The notes under the pieces are model-generated. The model saw only the letters and a program-made list of their open reading frames with translations. It was not told the DNA's origin and ran no database searches. The position numbers and the translations under genes were made by a program. A stretch of DNA of 64,000 nt from an uncultured Sterolibacteriaceae bacterium (GTDB taxonomy: Bacteria; Pseudomonadota; Gammaproteobacteria; Burkholderiales; Rhodocyclaceae). The stretch's first letter is position 1, and the number at the start of each line of letters is the position of its first letter. The stretch covers positions 1 through 64,000 of the forward strand of contig CALARK010000016.1 in the NCBI GenBank assembly GCA_937888595.1, in the 5' to 3' direction. Of this stretch, positions 25,262 through 33,699 are shown piece by piece.

Positions 25262-25702
25262 TCATCGTTCGTCTCGGTCATGCTGCCCGCGCAGCAGATG
25301 TTCCCTGCCCGGCACCGAGAAGGTGCCCTCGATGCGCAGCAGTTCGTCGCGATGCTCGCGGGCGAGCCGATCGACGAGGCGCGCCCCCTTGCGGGTGAGG
25401 TGCACCTCGACGGCCCGGCCGTCGCTGCGGCCTGCGCGCCGCTCGACCAGCCCGAGCTTTTCACACCGCGTCACCAGCGCCACGGTGCCGTGGTGCTTGG
25501 CGACGAGGCGTTCGGCGAGCTCGCCGACGGTCGCCCATTCGCGCCCCGGAAAGCCCTTGATGTGCAGGAGCAGCAGGTATTGCAGGTTGGTGACACCCGC
25601 GCGGTGCGTCAATTCCTCGCTCCAATGGACGAAGCGCCGCAGCTGGTAGCGGAACTGCGACAGGGTCGCGAAATCCTCGTGGGTGAAATCCGGCTCGGTC
25701 AT
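25262..25702 (-). CDS. MarR-family transcriptional regulator
   Basis: A 146-residue winged-helix protein. It shows the MarR pattern (TNLQYLLLLHIKG, VGELAERLVAKHHGTVALVTRCEKLGLVERR, then VHLTRKG). The start at 25702 is chosen because upstream residues are not conserved-looking and the operator lies at 25724-25751. Divergent from a DsrC/TusE-like operon, it probably represses both directions and its own synthesis. Its ligand is unknown. Confidence 0.87.
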   Translation of the reverse strand: MTEPDFTHEDFATLSQFRYQLRRFVHWSEELTHRAGVTNLQYLLLLHIKGFPGREWATVGELAERLVAKHHGTVALVTRCEKLGLVERRAGRSDGRAVEVHLTRKGARLVDRLAREHRDELLRIEGTFSVPGREHLLRGQHDRDER

Positions 25703-25723
25703 GCAGGTAACCCAAATGGGGGA

Positions 25724-25751
25724 GTTGACCGAAATATAGCATGCGGTCAAC
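25724..25751. promoter_or_regulatory. Inverted repeat, probable MarR operator
   Basis: GTTGACCG (25724-25731) and CGGTCAAC (25744-25751) are perfect 8-bp arms with a 12-bp AT-rich spacer. They lie in the gap between the MarR gene and the divergent DsrC/TusE-like gene. The size and position fit autoregulation by the adjacent MarR protein. Confidence 0.6.
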
Positions 25752-25804
25752 AATATCACGGCGTGATGCTTTATCCCATACAACTAGACGTGGAGGAGAT
25801 CGAC

Positions 25805-26137
25805 ATGCAAGCAACCATGGAAATGGAAATGCCCGCGCGCGACGCCGAGGGCTATCTGATCGAACCGGCGCAGTGGAACGACACCGTCGCCGAAGTGCTG
25901 GCGGACGAACTGGGGATCGCACTCGAGGATGATCACTGGGATGCGATCCGCTTCATGCGCAGCTACTACGACGAGCATCAGGTGGCCGCCGATGCGCGCC
26001 ATGTCATCAAGCATCTCGAGCAGCGCTACCCGGGCGTCGCGCGCAAGCGGCTGTTCGAGCTGTTTCCCTACGGCTACCCGGCCCAGGCCTGCAAGATCGC
26101 CGGGATGAAGCGCCCGCGCGCCTGGAGTACGGGCTGA
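25805..26137 (+). CDS. DsrC/TusE-family sulfur-relay-like protein lacking the terminal Cys
   Basis: A 110-residue protein with the family motifs YLIEPAQWNDTVAEVLA, EDDHWDAIRFMRSYYDEHQ and RLFELFPYGYPAQACKIAGMKRPRAWSTG. TusE and DsrC end in a Cys that carries sulfur. Here the tail ends WSTG with no Cys, while the upstream Cys in QACKIAG is kept. It is thus neither a normal TusE nor a full DsrC. It may be a regulatory relative. First gene of the plus-strand unit opposite the MarR gene; GGAG sits just upstream. Confidence 0.82.
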   Translation: MQATMEMEMPARDAEGYLIEPAQWNDTVAEVLADELGIALEDDHWDAIRFMRSYYDEHQVAADARHVIKHLEQRYPGVARKRLFELFPYGYPAQACKIAGMKRPRAWSTG

Positions 26138-26147
26138 GCACGCCGCC

Positions 26148-26798
26148 ATGAAACCGGCGCCGCACGGCCAGACCCCCGCCGCGGGGATTTGCGAAATCGA
26201 CGAGATCGAGCTCACGGATCGCGACATCCTCGATGCGATGGATCACATCCCGGGCTATCTCGACGTCAGCACCGAGGACTTCCGCCTGATCTACCACCTG
26301 GCGCACGCCAGCGCCGTGGACCACCTCCTCGGCAAAATCAGTCCGGCATCGCTGTTGCGCAACGACATGACGCCGCTGACCGCGGACCTGCCGATGGACC
26401 AGGCGGCCGCCCGCATCGCGGCGAGCGGCTACAAGAGCCTGCCGGTCCTCGACGCCGGGCGGCGCGTGATCGGCATCCTCACGGAAGCCGACTTCCTGCG
26501 CCGCCTCAAGGCCGACAGCTTTCTCGAACTGATGCTGCGCCTGATCGGCGACCCGGGCAGTTTCACCCATCGCTGCCACGAGACGCGCGTCGCCGAGGCG
26601 ATGACCACCCCGGCCGTCACGATTCCCGTCGTGTCGAAATTCGAGGACGTATTGAACGCGTTCACCCGCCACCCCGGACGCGCCATGCCGGTGGTCGATG
26701 CGCAGGGCGTCTTCGTCGGCATGTTGCTGCGCAAGGACTTCTTGATGGCCCTGCACCGGCGCGCCTGCGTCAGTGCGGCGGCGGAACTTGCGGTGTGA
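26148..26798 (+). CDS. CBS-domain protein with an N-terminal ELTDxDILDAM module
   Basis: A 216-residue soluble protein. Residues 17-47 match the 66-residue protein at 25052. Two CBS domains follow (about 70-125 and 145-205), with typical RNDMTPL, GYKSLPVLD, GILTEADFLRRL, AMTTPAVTI and AMPVVDAQGVFVGMLLRKDFL. CBS pairs bind adenosyl ligands and regulate partners. The HPP transporter divergently encoded nearby is a plausible partner. Confidence 0.82.
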   Translation: MKPAPHGQTPAAGICEIDEIELTDRDILDAMDHIPGYLDVSTEDFRLIYHLAHASAVDHLLGKISPASLLRNDMTPLTADLPMDQAAARIAASGYKSLPVLDAGRRVIGILTEADFLRRLKADSFLELMLRLIGDPGSFTHRCHETRVAEAMTTPAVTIPVVSKFEDVLNAFTRHPGRAMPVVDAQGVFVGMLLRKDFLMALHRRACVSAAAELAV

Positions 26799-26820
26799 CG
26801 CCACCCGGGCAGGAAAACAA

Positions 26821-27429
26821 ATGTCATTTCCCGACTTCTTCGCCGCCGCCCCCGTCATCCGCGTGCGCGACCCGCTCGCCGGGTTTCTCGGTGCCGCACA
26901 TGACGGTCTTATCGACTACCGCTTCGAGGAAGCGGTGCGCCTCGCCGGCCACAGTTGCCCGACGGTCGCCTCCGCTTTCCTGATGACGCGTGCCGCACTG
27001 GCCGCCTTATACGGCACCACCCTGCCGGTGCGCGGCGAGATTCGCGTCGACCTGGCCGAACCCCGGGATGCCGGCGTCACCGGCGTGATCGCCAGCATCG
27101 CCACGCTGGTCACCGGTGCGACAGCCGATACCGGCTTCAAGGGGCTGGCCGGGCAGTTCAACCGCCGCGACAAGCTGTTTTTCGCGCAACCGCTGATTCA
27201 GGGCATCCTGCGCTTCACCCGCCTGGACAACCGCCAGGCCATCGAAGTGGGGTCCGACCTGTCACGGGTCCCGGGCGACCCGCGCATGGGCGAACTGATG
27301 CCGCTGTGCCTGGCCGGACAGGCCTCGCCAGCGCAACAGGGAGAATTCCAGACGCTCTGGCAGGACCGTGTGCGGCGAATACTGCTGGAACACGCCGACG
27401 ATGCGGACGTGATCCGGGTCTATCGATAG
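26821..27429 (+). CDS. FmdE-like protein
   Basis: A 202-residue protein. Residues about 38-52 (EEAVRLAGHSCPTVASAF) carry the His-x-Cys-Pro motif of the FmdE domain, first named from a molybdenum formylmethanofuran dehydrogenase operon. The function in bacteria is unclear, possibly metal or tetrapyrrole handling. I chose the ATG at 26821, 22 bp after the CBS gene. It is the last gene of the MarR-divergent unit and is followed at once by an exact repeat copy. Confidence 0.65.
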   Translation: MSFPDFFAAAPVIRVRDPLAGFLGAAHDGLIDYRFEEAVRLAGHSCPTVASAFLMTRAALAALYGTTLPVRGEIRVDLAEPRDAGVTGVIASIATLVTGATADTGFKGLAGQFNRRDKLFFAQPLIQGILRFTRLDNRQAIEVGSDLSRVPGDPRMGELMPLCLAGQASPAQQGEFQTLWQDRVRRILLEHADDADVIRVYR

Positions 27430-27434
27430 CCGCT

Positions 27435-27458
27435 GCCGTCCCGCCGGCGCCGACTTTT
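27435..27458 (+). repeat. 24-bp interspersed repeat, copy 9 (exact, intergenic)
   Basis: A perfect copy 5 bp after the stop of the FmdE-like gene, in the same sense, ending in TTTT. Its position could let it double as part of a 3' end. Confidence 0.92.
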
Positions 27459-27477
27459 CCGCCTGCACGCTCCACGC

Positions 27478-27513
27478 AAAAAAGCCCGGAGCCGGCAAGT
27501 GCCGGTCCCGGGC
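27478..27513 (-). terminator. Rho-independent terminator of the DUF3365 haem protein gene
   Basis: On the minus strand GCCCGGGACCGGC folds back on GCCGGCTCCGGGC around ACTT, followed by TTTTTT. It lies 14 bp after the stop at 27527. Confidence 0.8.
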
Positions 27514-27526
27514 ATATCGCTGGCGT

Positions 27527-28297
27527 TTATTCGCTGACGGCGAAGGACACGCTCATCAGGCCGATGACATCACCCGCCTCCAGCCCGTCCTTCTCGAAAT
27601 TGACGATATCCAATTCCCCTTTCGGTTTGCCATGGCACGGCAGGCAGGGCGACAGGAGGCGAATCGGCTCCATGTGCCGATACACCGCCTGCTTGCCCCA
27701 CTGCTCGGTGATGGTACGGGGACGGTTGTCATCGCGCGCGGCCTTGACGTAATGCACCAGGGCGGCGCGTTCCGTTTCGTCGGGCGCATTCGTCGGGCTG
27801 CGGTAGGCGCGTCCGGGCTGCTTGATGACGATGCCGGTCTTGGCGGTGAACACCTGGCCCATCTCGCGCTCCCACTTCGCCGGCAGGAAATTCTTCCAGC
27901 CGACGCCCTTGGCGTTGATGCGGTCCTGGTTGTTCTCGATCACCTGGCGACCGGCCCAGATCAGCTTCTCGTAAAGGCGCTTCTGCGTCGGCGTGGCATC
28001 GATCATGTCGGGTTCAAGCGCGTCGCGCCACTGCCGTTCGAAGACCTCGCCCGAGAACCCCTTGTCGCCGAGGTTCGAATCGACGAATTTGCCGGCATAG
28101 GAAAAGATGATCATGCGTGCGGCGATGACCGCCTTGGCCAGCCGCTGGGCCGTCGCCTGGGCCTCGGCCTGCGGCACCTTCTCGATGAAGAAGGATTCGG
28201 CAAAGCCGCCCTTGGCGCGGGCACCGATCTCTTGTGCCAGCACCGGTGCGGAAAACAGCCCGACAGCGGCCAGGGCGAGTGCGATTCGCTGCATCAT
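27527..28297 (-). CDS. Periplasmic DUF3365 (Tll0287-like) haem protein
   Basis: A 256-residue protein with a signal peptide (about 1-22). It has a c-type haem motif CLPCH near the C-terminus (SPCLPCHGKPKG), in a domain like that of cyanobacterial Tll0287. The same domain, fused to GGDEF/EAL, occurs at 16964-19024. It probably binds haem c and senses or transfers electrons. Start ATG at 28297 has GGAGG upstream. Neighbours are a porin and another cytochrome on the same strand. Confidence 0.8.
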   Translation of the reverse strand: MMQRIALALAAVGLFSAPVLAQEIGARAKGGFAESFFIEKVPQAEAQATAQRLAKAVIAARMIIFSYAGKFVDSNLGDKGFSGEVFERQWRDALEPDMIDATPTQKRLYEKLIWAGRQVIENNQDRINAKGVGWKNFLPAKWEREMGQVFTAKTGIVIKQPGRAYRSPTNAPDETERAALVHYVKAARDDNRPRTITEQWGKQAVYRHMEPIRLLSPCLPCHGKPKGELDIVNFEKDGLEAGDVIGLMSVSFAVSE

Positions 28298-28432
28298 GGA
28301 TGCGCCTCCGGATTGTAAGCGGCCCGAATCAGACTGTCCGGATGAGCGCCCCCGGCGAGGCGCAGATCCGACATCACCATCAGGCTGGCGAAAGAGGTGC
28401 ACGATGCGATCGGCTCTCATGTCCTCTTCCCC

Positions 28433-29593
28433 TTAATACTGATAGCTGACCTGCAGGTTGATCTGGTTCTGCTTGAGCTCGATGACATTGGCCGTGGTGT
28501 CTGAACTCACGCTGTTCTTGAAGGCATGGACGTAGGACACCGAGCCCGTCACCTTGTTGCTGAACTTGCGCGACAGCCCGAGCGTCAGGTGCTTCTCGAC
28601 GACCGCCAGAGAACCGATATTGTTATTCACATCCTCCGGCCCGATCGGCGACTTGCCATAGTTGAAGCCGGCGCGGATCTGCATCTTGTCACCGATATCC
28701 TTCTGGACCGCCAGTGCATAAACGGTCTGGTCACTCCAGCCGAAATTCATGGTTGCCGGGATCGGGCCGACGTAGCCAGCGGGCCGATCAACCGGGATCG
28801 AACCGAGGACATCGCTGAACCAGATCTTCTTGATATCGCCCTCGACCAGCAGCCCGGGCGCCGGGCGCCAGGCCAGGCCGACCGCGAGTGTCTGGGGCGC
28901 ATCCATCTGCATGGAGATCCGTCCTGCCGTGGTGTTCCACTCGAAGTCGCTCATCTTCTGCTTGCTGGACCAGGCGAGGCCAAGCTGCATTTGCTTGTTC
29001 AGTTTCCAGATGGCACCGGCGGTCACGCCCCAGCCGAAAACCTGGTTTTGCGGCAGGCTGAATCCTGCGTTATAGAGGGCCAGGCTCTGATAGTTGAGAT
29101 TGATCGTCGCGCCGACGGAAAGTTGGTCATTGACGCGATAGGCGAAACCGGGGGCAACCTTGAAGAACTGCTTGGTGGTGACAAAAGGCGTCGTCGGCGC
29201 ACCGGCTGCAATATCAGCAAAATCGACGCCCATGCCGGACAGTCCGCCAAGGCCCATGCCCAGCGTCAGTTTGTCATTGACACGAAAGGCCGCTGCGCCG
29301 GTCGGCATCATGTAGAGATTCGAGTCGCTCTCGATGCCATTGACCCTGCGCGGCGGATTGAGAAAGCCGACACCGAGATCGAAGCGCACATCCTGAATGT
29401 CCAGTTCCGCCATGCCGGCCGGGTTGACCAGCACCGTGGTCGCCTCCTGCGGCGCGGCGACGACGGCACCGGCCATGCCGTTCTGGATCGCCGACAGGCC
29501 GACCATGTGGTCGCCGTTGGTGGCGGCAGCATGGGTTGCCGCAAAACCGAGCGCAATCGCGACGGCAGCCTGGATCGTATTCTTTGCAGTCAT
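28433..29593 (-). CDS. OmpP1/FadL/TodX-family outer-membrane porin
   Basis: A 386-residue protein with a signal peptide (about 1-24), the N-terminal plug motif NGDHMVGLSAIQNGMAGAV...NPAGMAEL and beta-strand-rich remainder ending in the aromatic LQVSYQY. FadL/TodX channels import hydrophobic compounds such as fatty acids or toluene. No catabolic gene lies nearby, so the substrate cannot be told. It lies 73 bp after a cytochrome gene on the same strand. Confidence 0.88.
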   Translation of the reverse strand: MTAKNTIQAAVAIALGFAATHAAATNGDHMVGLSAIQNGMAGAVVAAPQEATTVLVNPAGMAELDIQDVRFDLGVGFLNPPRRVNGIESDSNLYMMPTGAAAFRVNDKLTLGMGLGGLSGMGVDFADIAAGAPTTPFVTTKQFFKVAPGFAYRVNDQLSVGATINLNYQSLALYNAGFSLPQNQVFGWGVTAGAIWKLNKQMQLGLAWSSKQKMSDFEWNTTAGRISMQMDAPQTLAVGLAWRPAPGLLVEGDIKKIWFSDVLGSIPVDRPAGYVGPIPATMNFGWSDQTVYALAVQKDIGDKMQIRAGFNYGKSPIGPEDVNNNIGSLAVVEKHLTLGLSRKFSNKVTGSVSYVHAFKNSVSSDTTANVIELKQNQINLQVSYQY

Positions 29594-29665
29594 GTCCTTC
29601 CCCCCCTGATATGGATGCTATGGAAGGAAAGCGACCATCTCGGCCGCAATCCTTTTGATCATGAA

Positions 29666-30289
29666 TTACTCGCCGACGATGTACTTCGAAGATCCCTTGT
29701 CGAAGCGGAACATGTTGTGGCAGGTGGCGCAGCCGCGCAGCACGTTGCCCATCTCGGTACTGGCGCCGATGAAGTCCTTCTTGATGGCCATGTCGGCGAC
29801 ACGCTCGAGGCCCTTCTCCACCATTCCGTTGATGGTCGGCAGGGCGGACAGCGATTCGACGTTGATCTGGTGCAGCTGGACATAGGCCAGCAGGTGGCCT
29901 TTCGGCCAGCGGTGCGCAGAAGCGCGCATGGCACAGTCGGCCGCCATCTCGCCGTTCTCGACCATCAGCCCGGTGGTCACGCACTGGACGTCGCTGAGAA
30001 TCTCCATCATCACCTGCCGCGCGGTGGCATCCTCGCTGTAGCGGGTGTGCTTGCTGGTCATCTTCTTGAACTGTGCGAGAAACTCAGGCGGCAGCTTGCC
30101 CACCGCCTCCATGAATTCCTTGCTCATCTTGTATTGCTTCGGCTTGTCGGCCGATGTTTTTTCCACGCTGGGATACGTGTGAGCGCCTGCTTTCGCCTCG
30201 GCGGACGCTTCCGCGAATGTGCTGCCTGATGCGGTGCCCAGCACGGCGAAAGCGATGATTGCGGTAGCGAGCGATTTGTTGCGGAACAT
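29666..30289 (-). CDS. Cytochrome c'-like helical haem protein
   Basis: A 207-residue protein with a signal peptide (about 1-26) and a single haem site CATCH about 18 residues from the end. That is the position of the motif in four-helix cytochromes such as c' and c556. Cytochromes c' bind NO, which fits a denitrifier. The N-terminal part is longer than in standard cytochrome c' (about 130 residues), so the assignment is at the fold level only. It is divergent from an OmpR-type regulator. Confidence 0.75.
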   Translation of the reverse strand: MFRNKSLATAIIAFAVLGTASGSTFAEASAEAKAGAHTYPSVEKTSADKPKQYKMSKEFMEAVGKLPPEFLAQFKKMTSKHTRYSEDATARQVMMEILSDVQCVTTGLMVENGEMAADCAMRASAHRWPKGHLLAYVQLHQINVESLSALPTINGMVEKGLERVADMAIKKDFIGASTEMGNVLRGCATCHNMFRFDKGSSKYIVGE

Positions 30290-30457
30290 GTGACCTCTCC
30301 TCTTTAGACTGCGACAAAAATCGGCCGGCCCGATCCGCTTGTGATACTTTTGCGCCGGATCGGGGAATCCTGTTGCGGCAGGCTAAAAAGAGGCGATTTC
30401 CGCGGTGTTGCGCAAATGCGGAAGTTGTTACAAGTTGTTACAGGCGGGAGCGAGCGC

Positions 30458-31165
30458 ATGGGGGGAAACCAGGGGCGGATACTCGTGGTCGACGACGACG
30501 CCGGCCTGTGTGAGCTGTTGACGCGCTACCTGTCCGGCAACGGCTATGACGTGATCGCGGTCCCCGATGGCGGCGCGATGCGGCATCAGCTCGCCATCCG
30601 CCCGTTCGACCTGATCCTGCTCGACGTGATGCTGCCCGGCGAAGACGGGCTGACGCTGGCGCGGTCCCTGAGTGCAGAGGGCTCGCCGGCCATCATCATG
30701 CTGTCCGCCCGCGGCGAGGAGGTCGACCGCATCGTCGGCCTCGAGATCGGCGCCGACGACTATCTGCCCAAGCCGTTCAGCCATCGAGAATTGCTGGCAC
30801 GCATCGCTGCCGTGCTGCGGCGCAGGCGCACGCCCCCCGCCCCCGGCCGTTTCAGGCACTTCGGTCCCTACGAGGTCGACGTCGAGGCACACCGCCTCGT
30901 GCGCAACGGCGCGGAAATCGAGCTGTCGGGAGCCGAGTTCTCGCTGCTCAAGGTGCTGCTCGACCATCCCGACCGGGTACTGAGCCGCGATGCCCTGGTC
31001 GAATTGCTCAAGGGTTACGAGCGCGCCCCCTTTGACCGCATGGTCGATGTGCGCGTTACCCGCCTGCGCCGCAAGATCGAGGCGGATCCTGCGCACCCGG
31101 TGTTCCTGCGCACCGTCTGGGGTGAAGGCTACCTCTTCTCGCCGACCGGCGCAGGCAGGCCCTGA
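30458..31165 (+). CDS. OmpR-family response regulator
   Basis: A 235-residue regulator. The receiver domain has VVDDDAG, a phospho-acceptor Asp in LILLDVMLPGEDG and the KPF lysine. The C-terminal winged helix shows LSGAEFSLLKVLL, MVDVRVTRLRRKIE and RTVWGEGYLF. The start at 30458 (with GGGAG upstream) is chosen to leave a short N-terminus. It overlaps the kinase gene by one base and probably acts on neighbouring genes such as the divergent cytochrome and porin. Confidence 0.9.
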   Translation: MGGNQGRILVVDDDAGLCELLTRYLSGNGYDVIAVPDGGAMRHQLAIRPFDLILLDVMLPGEDGLTLARSLSAEGSPAIIMLSARGEEVDRIVGLEIGADDYLPKPFSHRELLARIAAVLRRRRTPPAPGRFRHFGPYEVDVEAHRLVRNGAEIELSGAEFSLLKVLLDHPDRVLSRDALVELLKGYERAPFDRMVDVRVTRLRRKIEADPAHPVFLRTVWGEGYLFSPTGAGRP

Positions 31166-32484
31166 TGCTGCCGCTCAGCCTGTTCGGTCGCACCACGCTG
31201 GTCATTGCCCTGGTCTCGATCGCCTTCCAGGCATTCACCATCGCCGTGATCCTGAACTTTGCGCTGTTACCGCTCGGCCGCCATGCCACCGACGACTTCG
31301 CCGCCCTGCTGCTGGGTGTCAGCGAATCCTGGCAGGCCGCTTCGCAGGCGCAGCGCGTACAGCTGCTCGAACGCATGGGAAAGATTCACCGCCTGCACAT
31401 TCAGGACCCGCCTGCAGCCGATCTCGGCACCGCCGTCCGGCCGCCTCACCTCCTGCCCTATTTCCACTTCCTCGAATCCGCCCTGAGCAGGCGCACCGGG
31501 CACAACATCGTCCTGCAGCAGGCGCCCGGTCCGGATGGCGCCCTCTGGTACTGGGTCGACATGCCGATGGAGGGCGGCCCCGTGCGCATCGGCTTTCAGC
31601 CGGGCCGCATTTCCGTGCAGCCATCTCTCGCGCTGCTGATCATCCTCGCCACCGGGATCATCGTCACCCTGCTGACCTCGGCCTGGCTGGCGCACTGGCT
31701 CACCCGGCCATTGACGCGCCTGGCAGCCGCTACGCAGCCGATCCGGAAAGGGCTGCGGCCGCCGCTTTTGCCCGAAACCGGGCCCAGCGAACTGGCCATG
31801 CTGGCGCATGAGTTCAATCGCATGGGCGAAGAGGTCGAGACCCTGCTGGCGAACCGCACCACCCTGCTCGCGGGCATCTCGCACGACCTGCGCTCGCCGC
31901 TGACGCGCATACGCCTCGCGATGGGCATGCTCGCGGAGAAACCCGACGCCGACCTGCTCGAACGCATCATGCACGACGTGGAGCACATGAACCAGCTGAT
32001 CGGACGTTGCCTGGAGGTGGGCCGCGACTTCGCCGAGCGCGACTCGGCCGAAATCAACCTCTGCGACCTGCTCGCCGAAATCGCCCATGAGAATGCGCCC
32101 GGGATCGGGATCCGCGGCCGCAAGGGACCGGAATGCCGCCTGCGCGTGCGGCCGATGGCGCTGCGGCGCATCCTCTCCAACCTCGTCGACAACGCCGCCC
32201 GCTACAACGACGGGCAGCCGATCGACATCGAGTACGACATCGCCGACGGCCAGGTCGAAATCCGCATCATGGACCGCGGGCCGGGCATCCCGGCCGACCA
32301 GCTCGAGGCCGTCTTCCAGCCGTTCCACCGCCTCGATCCTTCGCGCAGCAGCCGCACCGGCGGCAGCGGCCTGGGGCTCGCCATCGTGCGCCAGATCGCA
32401 CAGGCAAACGACTGGGCGGTCTGGCTGTCGCCGCGCGACGGCGGCGGCACGGTCGCGCACGTGCGCCTGTCGCTGCCGGAATAG
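31165..32484 (+). CDS. EnvZ-type sensor histidine kinase
   Basis: A 439-residue kinase with two transmembrane helices (about 10-32 and 155-175) around a periplasmic sensor region, and a HAMP domain (TRPLTRLAAATQ). The H-box is AGISHDLRSPLTRIR, and the ATP site has LVDNAARY, DRGPGIP and GSGLGLAIV. Partner of the preceding OmpR-type regulator. The periplasmic region has no recognised ligand domain. Confidence 0.9.
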   Translation: MLPLSLFGRTTLVIALVSIAFQAFTIAVILNFALLPLGRHATDDFAALLLGVSESWQAASQAQRVQLLERMGKIHRLHIQDPPAADLGTAVRPPHLLPYFHFLESALSRRTGHNIVLQQAPGPDGALWYWVDMPMEGGPVRIGFQPGRISVQPSLALLIILATGIIVTLLTSAWLAHWLTRPLTRLAAATQPIRKGLRPPLLPETGPSELAMLAHEFNRMGEEVETLLANRTTLLAGISHDLRSPLTRIRLAMGMLAEKPDADLLERIMHDVEHMNQLIGRCLEVGRDFAERDSAEINLCDLLAEIAHENAPGIGIRGRKGPECRLRVRPMALRRILSNLVDNAARYNDGQPIDIEYDIADGQVEIRIMDRGPGIPADQLEAVFQPFHRLDPSRSSRTGGSGLGLAIVRQIAQANDWAVWLSPRDGGGTVAHVRLSLPE

Positions 32485-32491
32485 CTCGCGC

Positions 32492-32515
32492 GCCGTCCCG
32501 CCGGCGCCGACTTTT
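32492..32515 (+). repeat. 24-bp interspersed repeat, copy 10 (exact, intergenic)
   Basis: A perfect copy 7 bp after the kinase stop and next to the convergent nnrS stop at 32516. Sense for the kinase gene and ending in TTTTT. Confidence 0.92.
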
Positions 32516-33679
32516 TCAGTGCGGGCGGCCGTCGATGCGCGGCGCGAGCAGCATGGGCAGGATGCGCCACAGCAGGAGGGTGAAGGCGACGAGCCAGCAG
32601 GTGGCGGCGAGGTGCAGCCACATCATGTAGCCGGCCGGATACAGCTGCGGGGCGACGACCCGTGCGAAGAAGCCGGCCAGCATGATCCACAGCACGGCCT
32701 TGTCGGCGCGCTCGAACACGACTTCGCGGCCGGTATGGCCCTTGGAGATGCGCACGATCATGGCCGGGCCGACGAGGCCGAAGACGCCGACGGTGAACAC
32801 ATGCACCGCCACCGTGCCGACCCAGGCGATGTCGGCGAAGCGGCCGGCGCCGGACACGAGCAACTGCGCGGCGATCATCAGGTAGCCGGCGTACATGATG
32901 CCGACTTCGAGGCGCGTCAGGGCCTTGTGCGGATGCCAGAAGGCGAAGCGCCACAGCAGCAGGCCGGCGAGGACGAACTCGAGCATGCCGGCCAGCGGGG
33001 CCGGCAGCAGTTCGGCGAAGACGAGCGTGACGGCCAGCCACTTGATCGGGAAGTCGAGGCGCGGATCGCGCAGGATGTCGAGGCGGAAGGCATGGCGCAT
33101 GAACTGCACCTGGGTGCGCTCGAGCATCAGCAGGAAGGCGATGCGGAACAGCGCCAGCGACATGCTCCAGCCGAGCACGTACCAGTCGCCCTGCACGATG
33201 AGGAACTTGGCGGGGAGGAACAGCGGCAGCGCGATCCAGAAGAAATAGTTGTCGCTGGCACCGCCGCGCACCTTCTGCTGCAGCAGGGTATGCATCAGCA
33301 TGGCGACCACGGCGACCTGGAACAGGTTGTTGGCCAGCCAGAACAGCCACGCCGGCCAGCCGGCGCCGAAGCTCATGGCGACGCGGTCGAGGAGCCAGGC
33401 GGCGAACAGGAACAGCAGCGCCCCGCCATGCCAGCCGCGCACGCCGACCCAGTTCTTCGTCGCCGTCAGGAGGAAGCCGCCGAGCAGCGCCCAGCCGAAG
33501 CCGTAGAACATCTCGTGCGCATGCCATTGCAGGGAAGAGGCGACAAAAGTCGGCGCCGGCGGGACGGCGCCGGTGAAGACCAGCGACCACCACAGCGGGA
33601 ATGCCAGCCCGGCGAGGCAGGCGAGCGGGAAGAGGGTGCGGAAGCCGACGGAGAGATAGGGATGCTGCAGCAGTTTCAT
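32516..33679 (-). CDS. nnrS: NnrS, haem-copper membrane protein for NO tolerance
   Basis: A 387-residue protein with twelve hydrophobic segments and conserved NnrS features such as HAHEMFYGFGWALLGGFLLTATKNW and HVFTVGVFGLVGPAMIVRISKGHTGR. NnrS lessens NO stress in denitrifiers. Last gene of the norE-F-Q-orf-D-nnrS run. The segment AVPPAPTF (about 39-46) in the first loop is encoded by an exact repeat copy. Confidence 0.92.
   Translation of the reverse strand: MKLLQHPYLSVGFRTLFPLACLAGLAFPLWWSLVFTGAVPPAPTFVASSLQWHAHEMFYGFGWALLGGFLLTATKNWVGVRGWHGGALLFLFAAWLLDRVAMSFGAGWPAWLFWLANNLFQVAVVAMLMHTLLQQKVRGGASDNYFFWIALPLFLPAKFLIVQGDWYVLGWSMSLALFRIAFLLMLERTQVQFMRHAFRLDILRDPRLDFPIKWLAVTLVFAELLPAPLAGMLEFVLAGLLLWRFAFWHPHKALTRLEVGIMYAGYLMIAAQLLVSGAGRFADIAWVGTVAVHVFTVGVFGLVGPAMIVRISKGHTGREVVFERADKAVLWIMLAGFFARVVAPQLYPAGYMMWLHLAATCWLVAFTLLLWRILPMLLAPRIDGRPH
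33545..33568 (-). repeat. 24-bp interspersed repeat, copy 11 (exact)
   Basis: A perfect copy within nnrS, sense to the gene, encoding AVPPAPTF in the loop after the first transmembrane helix. Confidence 0.92.
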
Positions 33680-33699
33680 GGCTTAAGGATAACGGGAAT

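Noticed and set aside
27435..27458. The 24-bp motif as a standard Rho-independent terminator
   Set aside because: It ends in TTTT, but the preceding bases do not form a stable stem with a loop; only short self-complementary cores (CGCCGGCG, GGCGCC) are present.
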